From an uncultured Clostridia bacterium (GTDB lineage Bacteria > Bacillota > Clostridia > Christensenellales > UBA1242): DNA of 6,353 bases. A model generated the notes under the pieces. It was not told where the DNA came from. It made no database searches and was given only the letters and a program-made list of their open reading frames with translations. Both the position numbers and the translations under genes were made by a program. Every line of letters starts with the position of its first letter. The first letter of the stretch is position 1. Of the stretch, positions 1-5,549 are shown one piece after another. The DNA lies in NCBI GenBank assembly GCA_946612575.1, contig CAMOEU010000046.1:1-6353 (forward strand), in the 5' to 3' direction.

Positions 1-882
1 AGTAAATTACAAAAAGTTATTGTCAAAAATGTGGAAACTGGAAGTAAACAGGAGATTGAGACAGATCATCTTTTGTTGTGTGTGGGGCACAGTGCAAGAA
101 AAACTTTTGAAATGCTTTATGAAAAGGGTGCTTTCATAAAACAAAAACCTTTTGCGATGGGTGTTAGGATCGAACAAAAACAGGAAGACATAAATCTTTC
201 ACAATATGGAAAGAAAAATGTTGACGGTTTACCACCAGCTGACTACAAACTTGTGGAACATTTGCCAAATGGTAGAGCTGTTTTCACATTCTGTATGTGT
301 CCAGGTGGACAAGTTGTTGCCTCAAGCAGCGAAGACGGTGAGATTGTCACAAATGGAATGAGTGATTTTGCAAGGGATAAAGAAAATGCAAACAGTGCTG
401 TGCTTGTCAATATCATTCCAGAGGACTATGAATCAAGCCATCCACTTGCTGGAATATATTTTCAAGCAAAGTATGAAAAACTTGCTTTCAAACTTGGTGG
501 TGAAAATTTTAATGCACCAGCGGAGAGTGTTGGAAGCTTTGTAAATGACAAAAAAATTGATTCCGATATCAAATTTTCATATAAACCAGGGCTTACTTTT
601 GCAAAAATTGAGAAATGTTTGCCAGAGATTGTAGCACAAAGTTTGAAAATTGGATTACCACTTCTAAACAAAAAACTTGAAAACTTTGCCAAAGACGAAA
701 ATTTGCTTATTGCAATTGAGTCAAGATCAAGTTGTCCACTCACAATTGTGAGAGATGAAAACTTTGAGAGCAGCATAAAAGGAATTTATCCTGTTGGGGA
801 AGGAGCAGGGTATGCAGGCGGAATTGTTTCAAGTGCACAGGATGGCATTAAAGTTGCTGAAAGTATCTATAATAAATTATAA
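1..882 (+). CDS. FAD-dependent dehydrogenase, COG2509-type, C-terminal part (5' end outside window)
   Basis: The frame is open from base 1, so the visible 293 residues are the C-terminal part. The GTG at 31 is an internal Val codon, not a start. Residues 29-33 (GHSAR), a following KPFAMGVRIE stretch, the segment FTFCMCPGGQVVASSSEDG (about residues 94-112) and the end motif GEGAGYAGGIVSS (266-278) are hallmarks of the uncharacterised FAD-dependent dehydrogenase family COG2509. The N-terminal Rossmann GxGxxG that holds the FAD ADP moiety must lie upstream of the window. In the family the final Gly-rich motif packs on the flavin, so the FAD site looks intact on this side. The protein should be a soluble cytoplasmic redox enzyme; its substrate is unknown. 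Family members are usually around 450-540 residues, so roughly 150-250 are missing. The TAA stop lies in the left arm of a terminator hairpin. Family assignment is firm, function is not. Confidence 0.88.
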   Translation, partial: SKLQKVIVKNVETGSKQEIETDHLLLCVGHSARKTFEMLYEKGAFIKQKPFAMGVRIEQKQEDINLSQYGKKNVDGLPPADYKLVEHLPNGRAVFTFCMCPGGQVVASSSEDGEIVTNGMSDFARDKENANSAVLVNIIPEDYESSHPLAGIYFQAKYEKLAFKLGGENFNAPAESVGSFVNDKKIDSDIKFSYKPGLTFAKIEKCLPEIVAQSLKIGLPLLNKKLENFAKDENLLIAIESRSSCPLTIVRDENFESSIKGIYPVGEGAGYAGGIVSSAQDGIKVAESIYNKL

Positions 883-910
883 AAACAGGCTGCAAAGCCT
901 GTTTTTGTTT
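881..910 (+). terminator. Rho-independent terminator of the FAD dehydrogenase gene
   Basis: Left arm AAAAACAGGC (881-890), loop TGCAAA (891-896) and right arm GCCTGTTTTT (897-906) give a perfect 10-bp stem, followed by GTTT. The GC core is CAGGC/GCCTG and the T-run forms the outer part of the right arm. The last two bases of the TAA stop (881-882) are inside the stem. The flanking A and T runs would also let it work weakly on the other strand. Confidence 0.85.
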
Positions 911-917
911 AAAACCC

Positions 918-946
918 TTTACATTTTTTGTTTGTTTTGTTATAAT
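918..946 (+). promoter_or_regulatory. Strong sigma-70/sigma-A type promoter for tRNA-Arg
   Basis: The -35 box TTTACA (918-923, 5 of 6 consensus bases) and the -10 box TATAAT (941-946, perfect) are separated by exactly 17 bp. Transcription should start near 952-954, leaving a precursor leader of about 28 nt before the mature tRNA at 981. It sits just after the upstream terminator, so the tRNA is its own unit. This is the best promoter match in the window, as expected for a stable RNA gene. Confidence 0.85.
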
Positions 947-980
947 GTCAATGCATTTTAAAAATACAATGATTTTATAT

Positions 981-1057
981 GCACCCGTAGCTCAGCTGGA
1001 TAGAGCGTTCGTCTACGGAACGAAAGGTCTTGGGTTCGAATCCCCACGGGTGCACCA
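981..1057 (+). tRNA. tRNA-Arg, anticodon ACG, CCA encoded
   Basis: The cloverleaf folds by hand. The acceptor GCACCCG (981-987) pairs with CGGGTGC (1047-1053). The D stem GCTC (990-993) pairs with GAGC (1003-1006). The anticodon stem TTCGT (1008-1012) pairs with ACGAA (1020-1024) around loop CTACGGA, with anticodon ACG at 1015-1017. The T loop is TTCGAAT (1035-1041), the discriminator is A1054 and CCA follows at 1055-1057. ACG is the bacterial arginine anticodon whose first base TadA deaminates to inosine, so that it reads CGU, CGC and CGA. The T stem TTGGG/CCCCA has one U-C mismatch (1031 against 1045, standard positions 50-64); every other stem is perfect. A hairpin terminator follows one base after the CCA. 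Confidence 0.97.
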
Positions 1058-1058
1058 G

Positions 1059-1087
1059 AAAAAAGGTTGACTATGTCAACTTTTTTG
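1059..1087 (+). terminator. Hairpin terminator after tRNA-Arg, also in the idi leader
   Basis: GTTGAC (1066-1071), loop TAT (1072-1074) and GTCAAC (1075-1080) form a perfect 6-bp core. It is extended by a G-T pair and by the A-run 1059-1064 facing the T-run 1081-1086. The T-tract ends only about 19 bases before the idi start codon, so this element separates tRNA-Arg from idi and must be passed if idi is read from the tRNA promoter. Confidence 0.78.
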
Positions 1088-1093
1088 TTAAAT

Positions 1094-1097
1094 AGGA
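1094..1097 (+). promoter_or_regulatory. Shine-Dalgarno site that fixes the idi start
   Basis: AGGA lies 8 bases before ATG 1106. The same frame also opens further upstream at a TTG at 1067, but that codon is inside the tRNA terminator stem and has no ribosome site. The protein from 1106 matches the usual N-terminus of type I Idi. Confidence 0.7.
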
Positions 1098-1105
1098 CGG
1101 AAATT

Positions 1106-1627
1106 ATGAACAACGAACTTATCAAAGTGGATATTTTTGACAATAAAATAGGCACAGTTTCAAAACAAGAAGCACATGAAAAAGGAATCTTGCACAGAGC
1201 TTTTTCTGTCTTTTTGTATTCAAATGGAAAACTTCTTATTCAGCAAAGAGCTTTTTCAAAATATCACTCTGGTGGAAAGTGGGCAAACACTTGTTGCAGC
1301 CATCCAAGGACAGAAAATTTGATTGAGAATGCAAAGGAAAGATTGTTTGAAGAAGTCGGCATTGTTTGTGACGACTTGAAAGAGATTTATGTTTTCAATT
1401 ATTTTTCAAAGTATGCAGAAGATTTGTTTGAATATGAAATAGACCATGTTTTGGTTGGGGAATATAACGGAAATTTCACTTTAAATAAAGAAGAAGTAAA
1501 TGATATGAAATGGGTTGATTTTGATGTTCTTTCAAAAGATATGATTGAAAATCCACACAAGTATGCGACTTGGTTTTTGATTTGTGCACCAAGAGTTTTG
1601 GAATATTTGAAAGAAAAAAGATGCTAA
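1106..1627 (+). CDS. idi: Isopentenyl-diphosphate delta-isomerase, type I (Nudix fold)
   Basis: A 173-residue cytoplasmic enzyme (E. coli Idi has 182) that interconverts isopentenyl and dimethylallyl diphosphate (EC 5.3.3.2), balancing the two building blocks for polyprenyl carriers and quinone tails. LHRAFSVFLY at residues 29-38 and SGGKWANTCCSHPR at 55-68 are diagnostic for type I. By alignment to E. coli Idi, Cys64 is the catalytic cysteine (Cys67), His24, His30 and His66 are metal ligands (His25, 32, 69), and Glu109 and Glu111 correspond to Glu114 and Glu116. The Nudix-like helix is ERLFEEVGI (78-86), with Glu83 at the Mg-binding position. All catalytic residues are present. The gene follows tRNA-Arg and its terminator, has no clear promoter of its own, and is convergent with the lipoprotein gene. 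Its last codons form one arm of the shared terminator. No mevalonate or MEP pathway gene is nearby to show which route supplies the substrate. Confidence 0.95.
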   Translation: MNNELIKVDIFDNKIGTVSKQEAHEKGILHRAFSVFLYSNGKLLIQQRAFSKYHSGGKWANTCCSHPRTENLIENAKERLFEEVGIVCDDLKEIYVFNYFSKYAEDLFEYEIDHVLVGEYNGNFTLNKEEVNDMKWVDFDVLSKDMIENPHKYATWFLICAPRVLEYLKEKRC

Positions 1628-1645
1628 GTTTTAGCATCTTTTTTT
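1614..1645. terminator. Bidirectional terminator shared by idi and the lipoprotein gene
   Basis: AAAAAAGATGCTAA (1614-1627), loop GTT (1628-1630) and TTAGCATCTTTTTT (1631-1644) form a perfect 14-bp inverted repeat. Read rightwards it ends in seven T; read leftwards the A-run becomes six T. It therefore serves both convergent genes. The last codons and TAA of idi form the whole 3' half of one arm, and the lipoprotein TAA (1646-1644) touches the other arm. Confidence 0.9.
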
Positions 1646-3428
1646 ATTCTTTGGCAGTGAATATTACTTCAAATGAATATTGACCTTCGTCTGCGGAATG
1701 TTGTGGGGTTTGAGGAGCATAGTGATTTTCATCCCCTATTACAAATATTGTAAATTGTATTGTTATAGGATAATCTGGCTCGGCATCTTCATCAGGTTCT
1801 CCATGTGGATTGTTAGGATCTGGTGGAGTCCAATTGTGAGCGATATAAACATATCCTGCCAATTGATTGATTATTACATCGTCTTCAGTCTCTAGATCAT
1901 CGGATTCATTTTCAACTATATATAAATCTCTTATCATAACATCTTCAATCAATTTATGATATCTTTCATCTTTTATGATAAACGAGTAATATTCTGGCAA
2001 ATCTACAAATTCTCCTGTTTGAGAGTCTTTGTATGCGAGCCCAATTAAACCAAAAGCTCTACCTGTTCTATATATTGTTTCATCAAATTTAATATAATCA
2101 ACATTGTTGAGCTTTGATCTTGCAATTTTGCCTGAGGTGAAGACTTCTTTTCCATCTCCAATTAGAGCAACATTAAAATTAACTTTTACATATACATCAC
2201 CATAATTAAATGGTATAGGTTTTATTGACCATGTATATTCCACATCAGTGGTTGATTTATCACTCCAGCATGTGTTCTCTTTGTCAACAAGAGTTAATGT
2301 TGATTGAAGATTTGATAAAGCATTTGTTCTAGAGAATGTTCCCGAACCTACAAAAACAGGGTTTGAGTCACTATCGTGTGCTTCTATCGTGTCTTCTTCA
2401 GTATATATAACATCATATTCAGTTCCAAAGTAAACCCTGTGTTCTTCTCCATCATACATAACACTGTTTAGAGGGGTTGTTTTGTCAGGATTTAATGTCA
2501 TAATAGGTTTGTCTATAGTAAGTTTATCAATATTTAGGGTTGCTTCAAATTCTCTATTGTTTACACTTTCATCATCTGAGACAAATTTGATGTAATGCTT
2601 TTCTCCTGAGTCGGCAACTGTCATTTGTCTTGTTGAATTTGCCCACACAAAGTTTCCTTCAACAATTGATGTTGTGCCAGTTTCTTCATCATATTTTTGA
2701 AGTTTTATCTGTTCGTTTAAAACGGACGAATAATCACTTAATTTTCCTTGAATAATATAAGTTGTGTTGACAGTGTTTGATGAGATTGAATAACTTTCAT
2801 CTAGTGGCTCTGGGCTCACATGGAATGCTGTGCTTTCAGTTTTGTAGGCTTTATAGTTTGTGCCTTCATCAACTTTTGCATATATCACATAATCACCAGG
2901 AGCAATACTTTCGTTTATGTCATCTTCTTCATAGAGCCAAACTTGTTCCTGCTCGGTAGGTTTGTTTGCATGTCTATAATAGAAATTGACATCTCCATCA
3001 GAAAGGGTGTTAAGAGTAGGCATAGAAACTTTTCTGTTTACGGCAAAATTTTCAATTTCAACAACATCTTCTCTTTCGTATTCAATTTTGTTTACAGTAA
3101 GATATGCTTTGCAAGAAGATTCTTTATACTTAAACTCAAATGTGTAATTGCCACAATCAAAATATTCATCAAGATTGTAGGTTTCATCATCCTTAACAAT
3201 TGTGTATGACAAATCTTGTGCAGTAAGTGTTTCCACTTTTCCGTTAAGATAATGACTTCTTATGTTAAATTTTTCAATAGGGTCAAATTCTTGACCATAA
3301 CTTATCTTTTGTCGAGAGTTTTGTGCACTAATTCCAATGAAGTCTTGTTCATCACAGCCAGAAAAAAGCATTGCGAATGGCAACACTATAAAAATGGACA
3401 AAATTAACACAAAAAGTTTTTTCTTCAT
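1644..3428 (-). CDS. Secreted surface lipoprotein with tandem Ig-like modules
   Basis: A 594-residue protein with a lipoprotein signal peptide: MKKK, a hydrophobic core at residues 5-22, and the lipobox FSGC ending in Cys25. Lgt and Lsp should lipidate and cut at Cys25, anchoring it on the outer face of the membrane. The rest is acidic and rich in beta-strand patterns. Residues about 38-113 resemble a bacterial Ig-like (Big_3-type) module, with YGQEFDP near the start and GNYTFEFKY near the end. About 115-205 is a second module closing with APGDYVIYAKVDEGTNY. About 217-300 is a third. About 305-403 contains MYDGEEHRVYF, like MBG/YDG modules. The last part (405-594) has a Pro/Asp/Glu-rich stretch at 534-553. 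I see no catalytic motif, LPXTG or C-terminal membrane helix. It may bind a ligand or act structurally at the surface; the specific role is unknown. GGAG lies 5 bases before the ATG. It appears monocistronic, between two terminators. Confidence 0.85.
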   Translation of the reverse strand: MKKKLFVLILSIFIVLPFAMLFSGCDEQDFIGISAQNSRQKISYGQEFDPIEKFNIRSHYLNGKVETLTAQDLSYTIVKDDETYNLDEYFDCGNYTFEFKYKESSCKAYLTVNKIEYEREDVVEIENFAVNRKVSMPTLNTLSDGDVNFYYRHANKPTEQEQVWLYEEDDINESIAPGDYVIYAKVDEGTNYKAYKTESTAFHVSPEPLDESYSISSNTVNTTYIIQGKLSDYSSVLNEQIKLQKYDEETGTTSIVEGNFVWANSTRQMTVADSGEKHYIKFVSDDESVNNREFEATLNIDKLTIDKPIMTLNPDKTTPLNSVMYDGEEHRVYFGTEYDVIYTEEDTIEAHDSDSNPVFVGSGTFSRTNALSNLQSTLTLVDKENTCWSDKSTTDVEYTWSIKPIPFNYGDVYVKVNFNVALIGDGKEVFTSGKIARSKLNNVDYIKFDETIYRTGRAFGLIGLAYKDSQTGEFVDLPEYYSFIIKDERYHKLIEDVMIRDLYIVENESDDLETEDDVIINQLAGYVYIAHNWTPPDPNNPHGEPDEDAEPDYPITIQFTIFVIGDENHYAPQTPQHSADEGQYSFEVIFTAKE

Positions 3429-3453
3429 TGATGCTCCATAATTTATATAAATT

Positions 3454-3481
3454 ATGATATCACAAAAAAATATTTTTACAA
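3454..3481 (-). promoter_or_regulatory. Possible promoter of the lipoprotein gene
   Basis: On the minus strand TTGTAA (3481-3476) is followed after 16 bp by TATCAT (3459-3454), upstream of the GGAG site at 3437-3434. Both boxes are imperfect and the region is so AT-rich that chance matches are likely. The uvrC terminator lies directly upstream, so some promoter is needed in this gap. Confidence 0.4.
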
Positions 3482-3496
3482 AATAATTTTAAATTA

Positions 3497-3549
3497 AAAA
3501 TAAAAACCTGTTTTTGCCAGTTGTTTAGCAATTTTCAGGTTTTTATTTT
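3497..3549 (-). terminator. Terminator of uvrC
   Basis: The inverted repeat AAAATAAAAACCTG (3497-3510) with CAGGTTTTTATTTT (3536-3549) gives a perfect 14-bp outer stem. A small inner stem TTGC/GCAA (3514-3517 with 3528-3531) lies beyond an internal loop. On the minus strand the distal arm ends in T-rich sequence (GTTTTTATTTT), fitting termination of uvrC. The uvrC TAA (3550-3548) overlaps the base of the stem. The long, mostly A/T stem is weaker than the other terminators here. Confidence 0.72.
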
Positions 3550-5362
3550 ATTTATTTTTGAAGTAATTTTTTATTTCCACTGCCAAATTTTCATGAATAC
3601 CTTTAACAAGACATAATTCTTCAACGGTTGCTTTTTTGATTTCTTCGGTTGTGCCAAATGCTCTAAGCAAATTTGAAATTTTTGTCTTTCCAAGACCTTT
3701 TATGTTTTCAAGTTCTGTTTCGGTTTGACTTTTTGTGCGGATTTGTCTGTGGAAAGTTATTGCAAATCTATGAGCTTCATCTCTTATTCGTTGCAAGAGT
3801 TTAAGCTCAGCACTGCCATATTTCAATATAACCGGCAAATTTGAAGAAGGAACAAAAACTTCTTCCAATTTTTTTGCAAGTGAAATTATCTCAATTTCGT
3901 TTTCGAGATTAAATTTTTTCAAAATTTCAAGGCAGGAAGAAAGTTGACCTTTTCCACCATCAATCACAAGCAAATCGGGTTTTTGTTTAAACCCTTCACC
4001 GTTTTGATCGATATATCTTTGCAGACGGCGGGAGAGAGTTTCTTTCAAACTTTCAAAATCATTGTTTCCTTCAACAGTTTTGATTTTAAATTTTCGATAC
4101 TCTTTCTTTTCCGCTTTTCCATTAACAAAAACAACCATTGATGCAACTTTGTTTGTGCCGCTTATATGAGAAATATCATAACACTCCATTCTTTTTGGAA
4201 GATTTTTGAGTTGCAATTTTTCTTGAAGTTGTTTTATTGCTCCAAGACTTGAGTTGTAGAGCAGCTTTTCTTTTTCAATATGTTTTGTCAAAAATTCTTC
4301 GGCATTTTGTTTTGCCATATCAAGTAAAGTTTTGTTTACTCCGTGCGGATTTGTGATGATTTTAACTGACTTTCCAAGATATTCACAGAGCAAATTTTCA
4401 TCCACATTATGACTTGAAATAATTTCGTGCGGAACAAGCATTTTTGAGTAATATTGGCTCAAAAAATTGAATACGGTGTCAGATTCTTCAATTTCTGCAT
4501 CATTTTGAGGGAAGTTTGCAATACCCAAAATTTTTCCGCCACGGACAACCATAACGGTCAAAACTCCGCTCAGCCCATCTGTTTGGTATGCAAAAACATC
4601 TTTGTTTACATCCTTAGGCAAATTTGCAACAACTCTTTGTTTAAGTTTTGAAATCATTTTGAGAGAATCTCTAAGTTCGATAGCTCTTTCAAAATTTTCA
4701 AGTTCGCTTGCTGTTTCCATTTTTTGTTGCAAAATCTTTTCAATTTCATCATCATTTCCGTTTAGGAAGTTTATCACTTTCTCAACTTCTTTTTGATAAT
4801 CCTGTTTTGTCACTCTTCCTGTGCAGGGTGCAAGACAAAGCCCAAGAGAGTAGTTTAGACATTCTCTTTTTGCAAACTTTCCTTCCACAATTTTGTTTTG
4901 ACATGTGCGGATTTTGTAAGCAAAATTTATTGTTTTCAAGATTTGTCTTGGGTCAATTCCAGCAATATATGGTCCAAAATACTTTGCACCATCATCTTTT
5001 TTGACCTTTCTTGCGATTTCAAGGTGTGGAAAATCTTCTTTAAGGTCAAGTTTGATGTAAGGAAACATTTTTCCATCTTTAAGCAAAATGTTGTAAAAAG
5101 GTTGGTGCTTGTGAATGAGATTGCTTTCAAGTGCAAGAGCATCAAGCTCGGACATTGCAATAAAATAGTCAAAGTCATCAATATTGTCCACCATTGCTTG
5201 CACCTTTGCAGGCTTTGGACTGTTTCTAAAGTATTGACTGACTCTGTTTTTTAGGTTTTTGGCTTTTCCTATATAGATGATTTGTCCACTCTTCTCTCTC
5301 ATCACATAAACACCGGGTTTTGTTGTGAGAGTTTTGAGTTTTTGCTTTATGCGATCGTTCAT
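3548..5362 (-). CDS. uvrC: UvrABC system protein C, excision nuclease subunit
   Basis: A 604-residue protein, normal length for UvrC, which cuts the damaged strand on both sides of a lesion after UvrA and UvrB load it. Order of parts: the GIY-YIG nuclease for the 3' cut (GVY 17-19, YIG 30-32, Arg40, Glu79); four cysteines at 154, 168, 176 and 180, matching the spacing of the E. coli UvrC iron-sulfur site; a UVR motif that contacts UvrB (about 205-240, ASELENFERAIELRDSL); the RNase H-like nuclease for the 5' cut with Asp396 (YDIS), Asp435, Asp468 (IDGGKGQ) and His531 (DEAHRF), equivalent to E. coli Asp399, 438, 466 and His538; and a C-terminal double helix-hairpin-helix (about 550-604, IKGLGKTKISNLL and VKGIHENLA). 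Every catalytic position is kept. The ATG at 5362 gives the normal family N-terminus but has no Shine-Dalgarno site before it. No SOS-box-like palindrome is visible upstream. It is followed by its own terminator, so it appears monocistronic. Confidence 0.98.
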   Translation of the reverse strand: MNDRIKQKLKTLTTKPGVYVMREKSGQIIYIGKAKNLKNRVSQYFRNSPKPAKVQAMVDNIDDFDYFIAMSELDALALESNLIHKHQPFYNILLKDGKMFPYIKLDLKEDFPHLEIARKVKKDDGAKYFGPYIAGIDPRQILKTINFAYKIRTCQNKIVEGKFAKRECLNYSLGLCLAPCTGRVTKQDYQKEVEKVINFLNGNDDEIEKILQQKMETASELENFERAIELRDSLKMISKLKQRVVANLPKDVNKDVFAYQTDGLSGVLTVMVVRGGKILGIANFPQNDAEIEESDTVFNFLSQYYSKMLVPHEIISSHNVDENLLCEYLGKSVKIITNPHGVNKTLLDMAKQNAEEFLTKHIEKEKLLYNSSLGAIKQLQEKLQLKNLPKRMECYDISHISGTNKVASMVVFVNGKAEKKEYRKFKIKTVEGNNDFESLKETLSRRLQRYIDQNGEGFKQKPDLLVIDGGKGQLSSCLEILKKFNLENEIEIISLAKKLEEVFVPSSNLPVILKYGSAELKLLQRIRDEAHRFAITFHRQIRTKSQTETELENIKGLGKTKISNLLRAFGTTEEIKKATVEELCLVKGIHENLAVEIKNYFKNK

Positions 5363-5368
5363 AAAATT

Positions 5369-5397
5369 ATTTTATCAATTTATTGTTTTTTTTACAA
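5369..5397 (-). promoter_or_regulatory. Candidate uvrC promoter, positioned for a leaderless mRNA
   Basis: On the minus strand TTGTAA (5397-5392, 4 of 6) and TAAAAT (5374-5369, 5 of 6) are separated by 17 bp. Only six bases (5368-5363) lie between the -10 box and the A of the uvrC ATG, so the expected start point is at or within a base or two of that A. The gap has no purine-rich ribosome site. Seen: boxes, spacing and the absent site. Inferred: a leaderless transcript. AT-rich sequence makes chance matches possible. Confidence 0.5.
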
Positions 5398-5431
5398 GTT
5401 TTTTCGTTTCTTTTCTCTTGATAGAGAGTTG

Positions 5432-5453
5432 TTTATGCAAAATAGGGCATAAA
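5432..5453. repeat. Inverted repeat between divergent uvrC and membrane-protein genes
   Basis: TTTATGC (5432-5438) and GCATAAA (5447-5453) are perfect 7-base arms around an 8-base centre (AAAATAGG). It lies about 35 bp from the -35 boxes of both divergent promoters and has no T-tract, so a protein-binding operator is more plausible than a terminator. No known regulator motif is recognised. Confidence 0.4.
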
Positions 5454-5489
5454 TCAGTTTCAATTTGTTAAAATAATTTTATTATTTTG

Positions 5490-5518
5490 TTGTTTTTTGT
5501 GATTTTATTTGTTATAAT
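5490..5518 (+). promoter_or_regulatory. Extended -10 promoter for the membrane-protein gene
   Basis: A perfect TATAAT (5513-5518) is preceded by TGT (5510-5512), making an extended -10. The -35 position 17 bp upstream reads TTGTTT (5490-5495, 3 of 6), which an extended -10 can tolerate. The predicted start near 5525 gives a leader of about 25 nt containing the AAAGGAG site. Confidence 0.68.
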
Positions 5519-5534
5519 TGTGAAAAATAAAGGT

Positions 5535-5541
5535 AAAGGAG
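5535..5541 (+). promoter_or_regulatory. Strong Shine-Dalgarno site of the membrane-protein gene
   Basis: AAAGGAG lies 8 bases before ATG 5550. It selects this start over the in-frame ATG at 5562, which would be 20 bases away. It is the strongest ribosome site in the window. Confidence 0.85.
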
Positions 5542-5549
5542 ATTTTGCT

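Noticed and set aside
1030..1057. tRNA-Arg 3' end as an attachment site of an integrated element
   Set aside because: No second copy of the tRNA 3' sequence and no integrase gene is seen in the window; the flanks look like ordinary core genes.
1067..1105. Upstream extension of idi from a TTG at 1067
   Set aside because: The TTG is inside the tRNA terminator stem and has no ribosome site; ATG 1106 has AGGA 8 bases upstream and gives the family-typical N-terminus.
958..1155. Minus-strand open frame of 65 codons
   Set aside because: It runs antisense through the whole tRNA-Arg gene, and the similar-looking peptide is a common false call from reversed tRNA sequence.
2777..3407. Plus-strand open frames opposite the lipoprotein gene
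   Set aside because: They are antisense to a clear lipoprotein coding region, with Phe/Ile-rich, low-complexity translations typical of reversed AT-rich genes.
4454..5254. Plus-strand open frames opposite uvrC
   Set aside because: They are antisense to a fully conserved uvrC, overlap each other in different frames and lack ribosome sites.
5415..5426. Small hairpin CTCT-TGAT-AGAG
   Set aside because: A four-base stem with no T-tract is too weak to be told from chance.
5363..5549. SOS (LexA) box for uvrC
   Set aside because: No GAAC-N4-GTTC-like palindrome is present in the intergenic region; the only inverted repeat there has unrelated arms.
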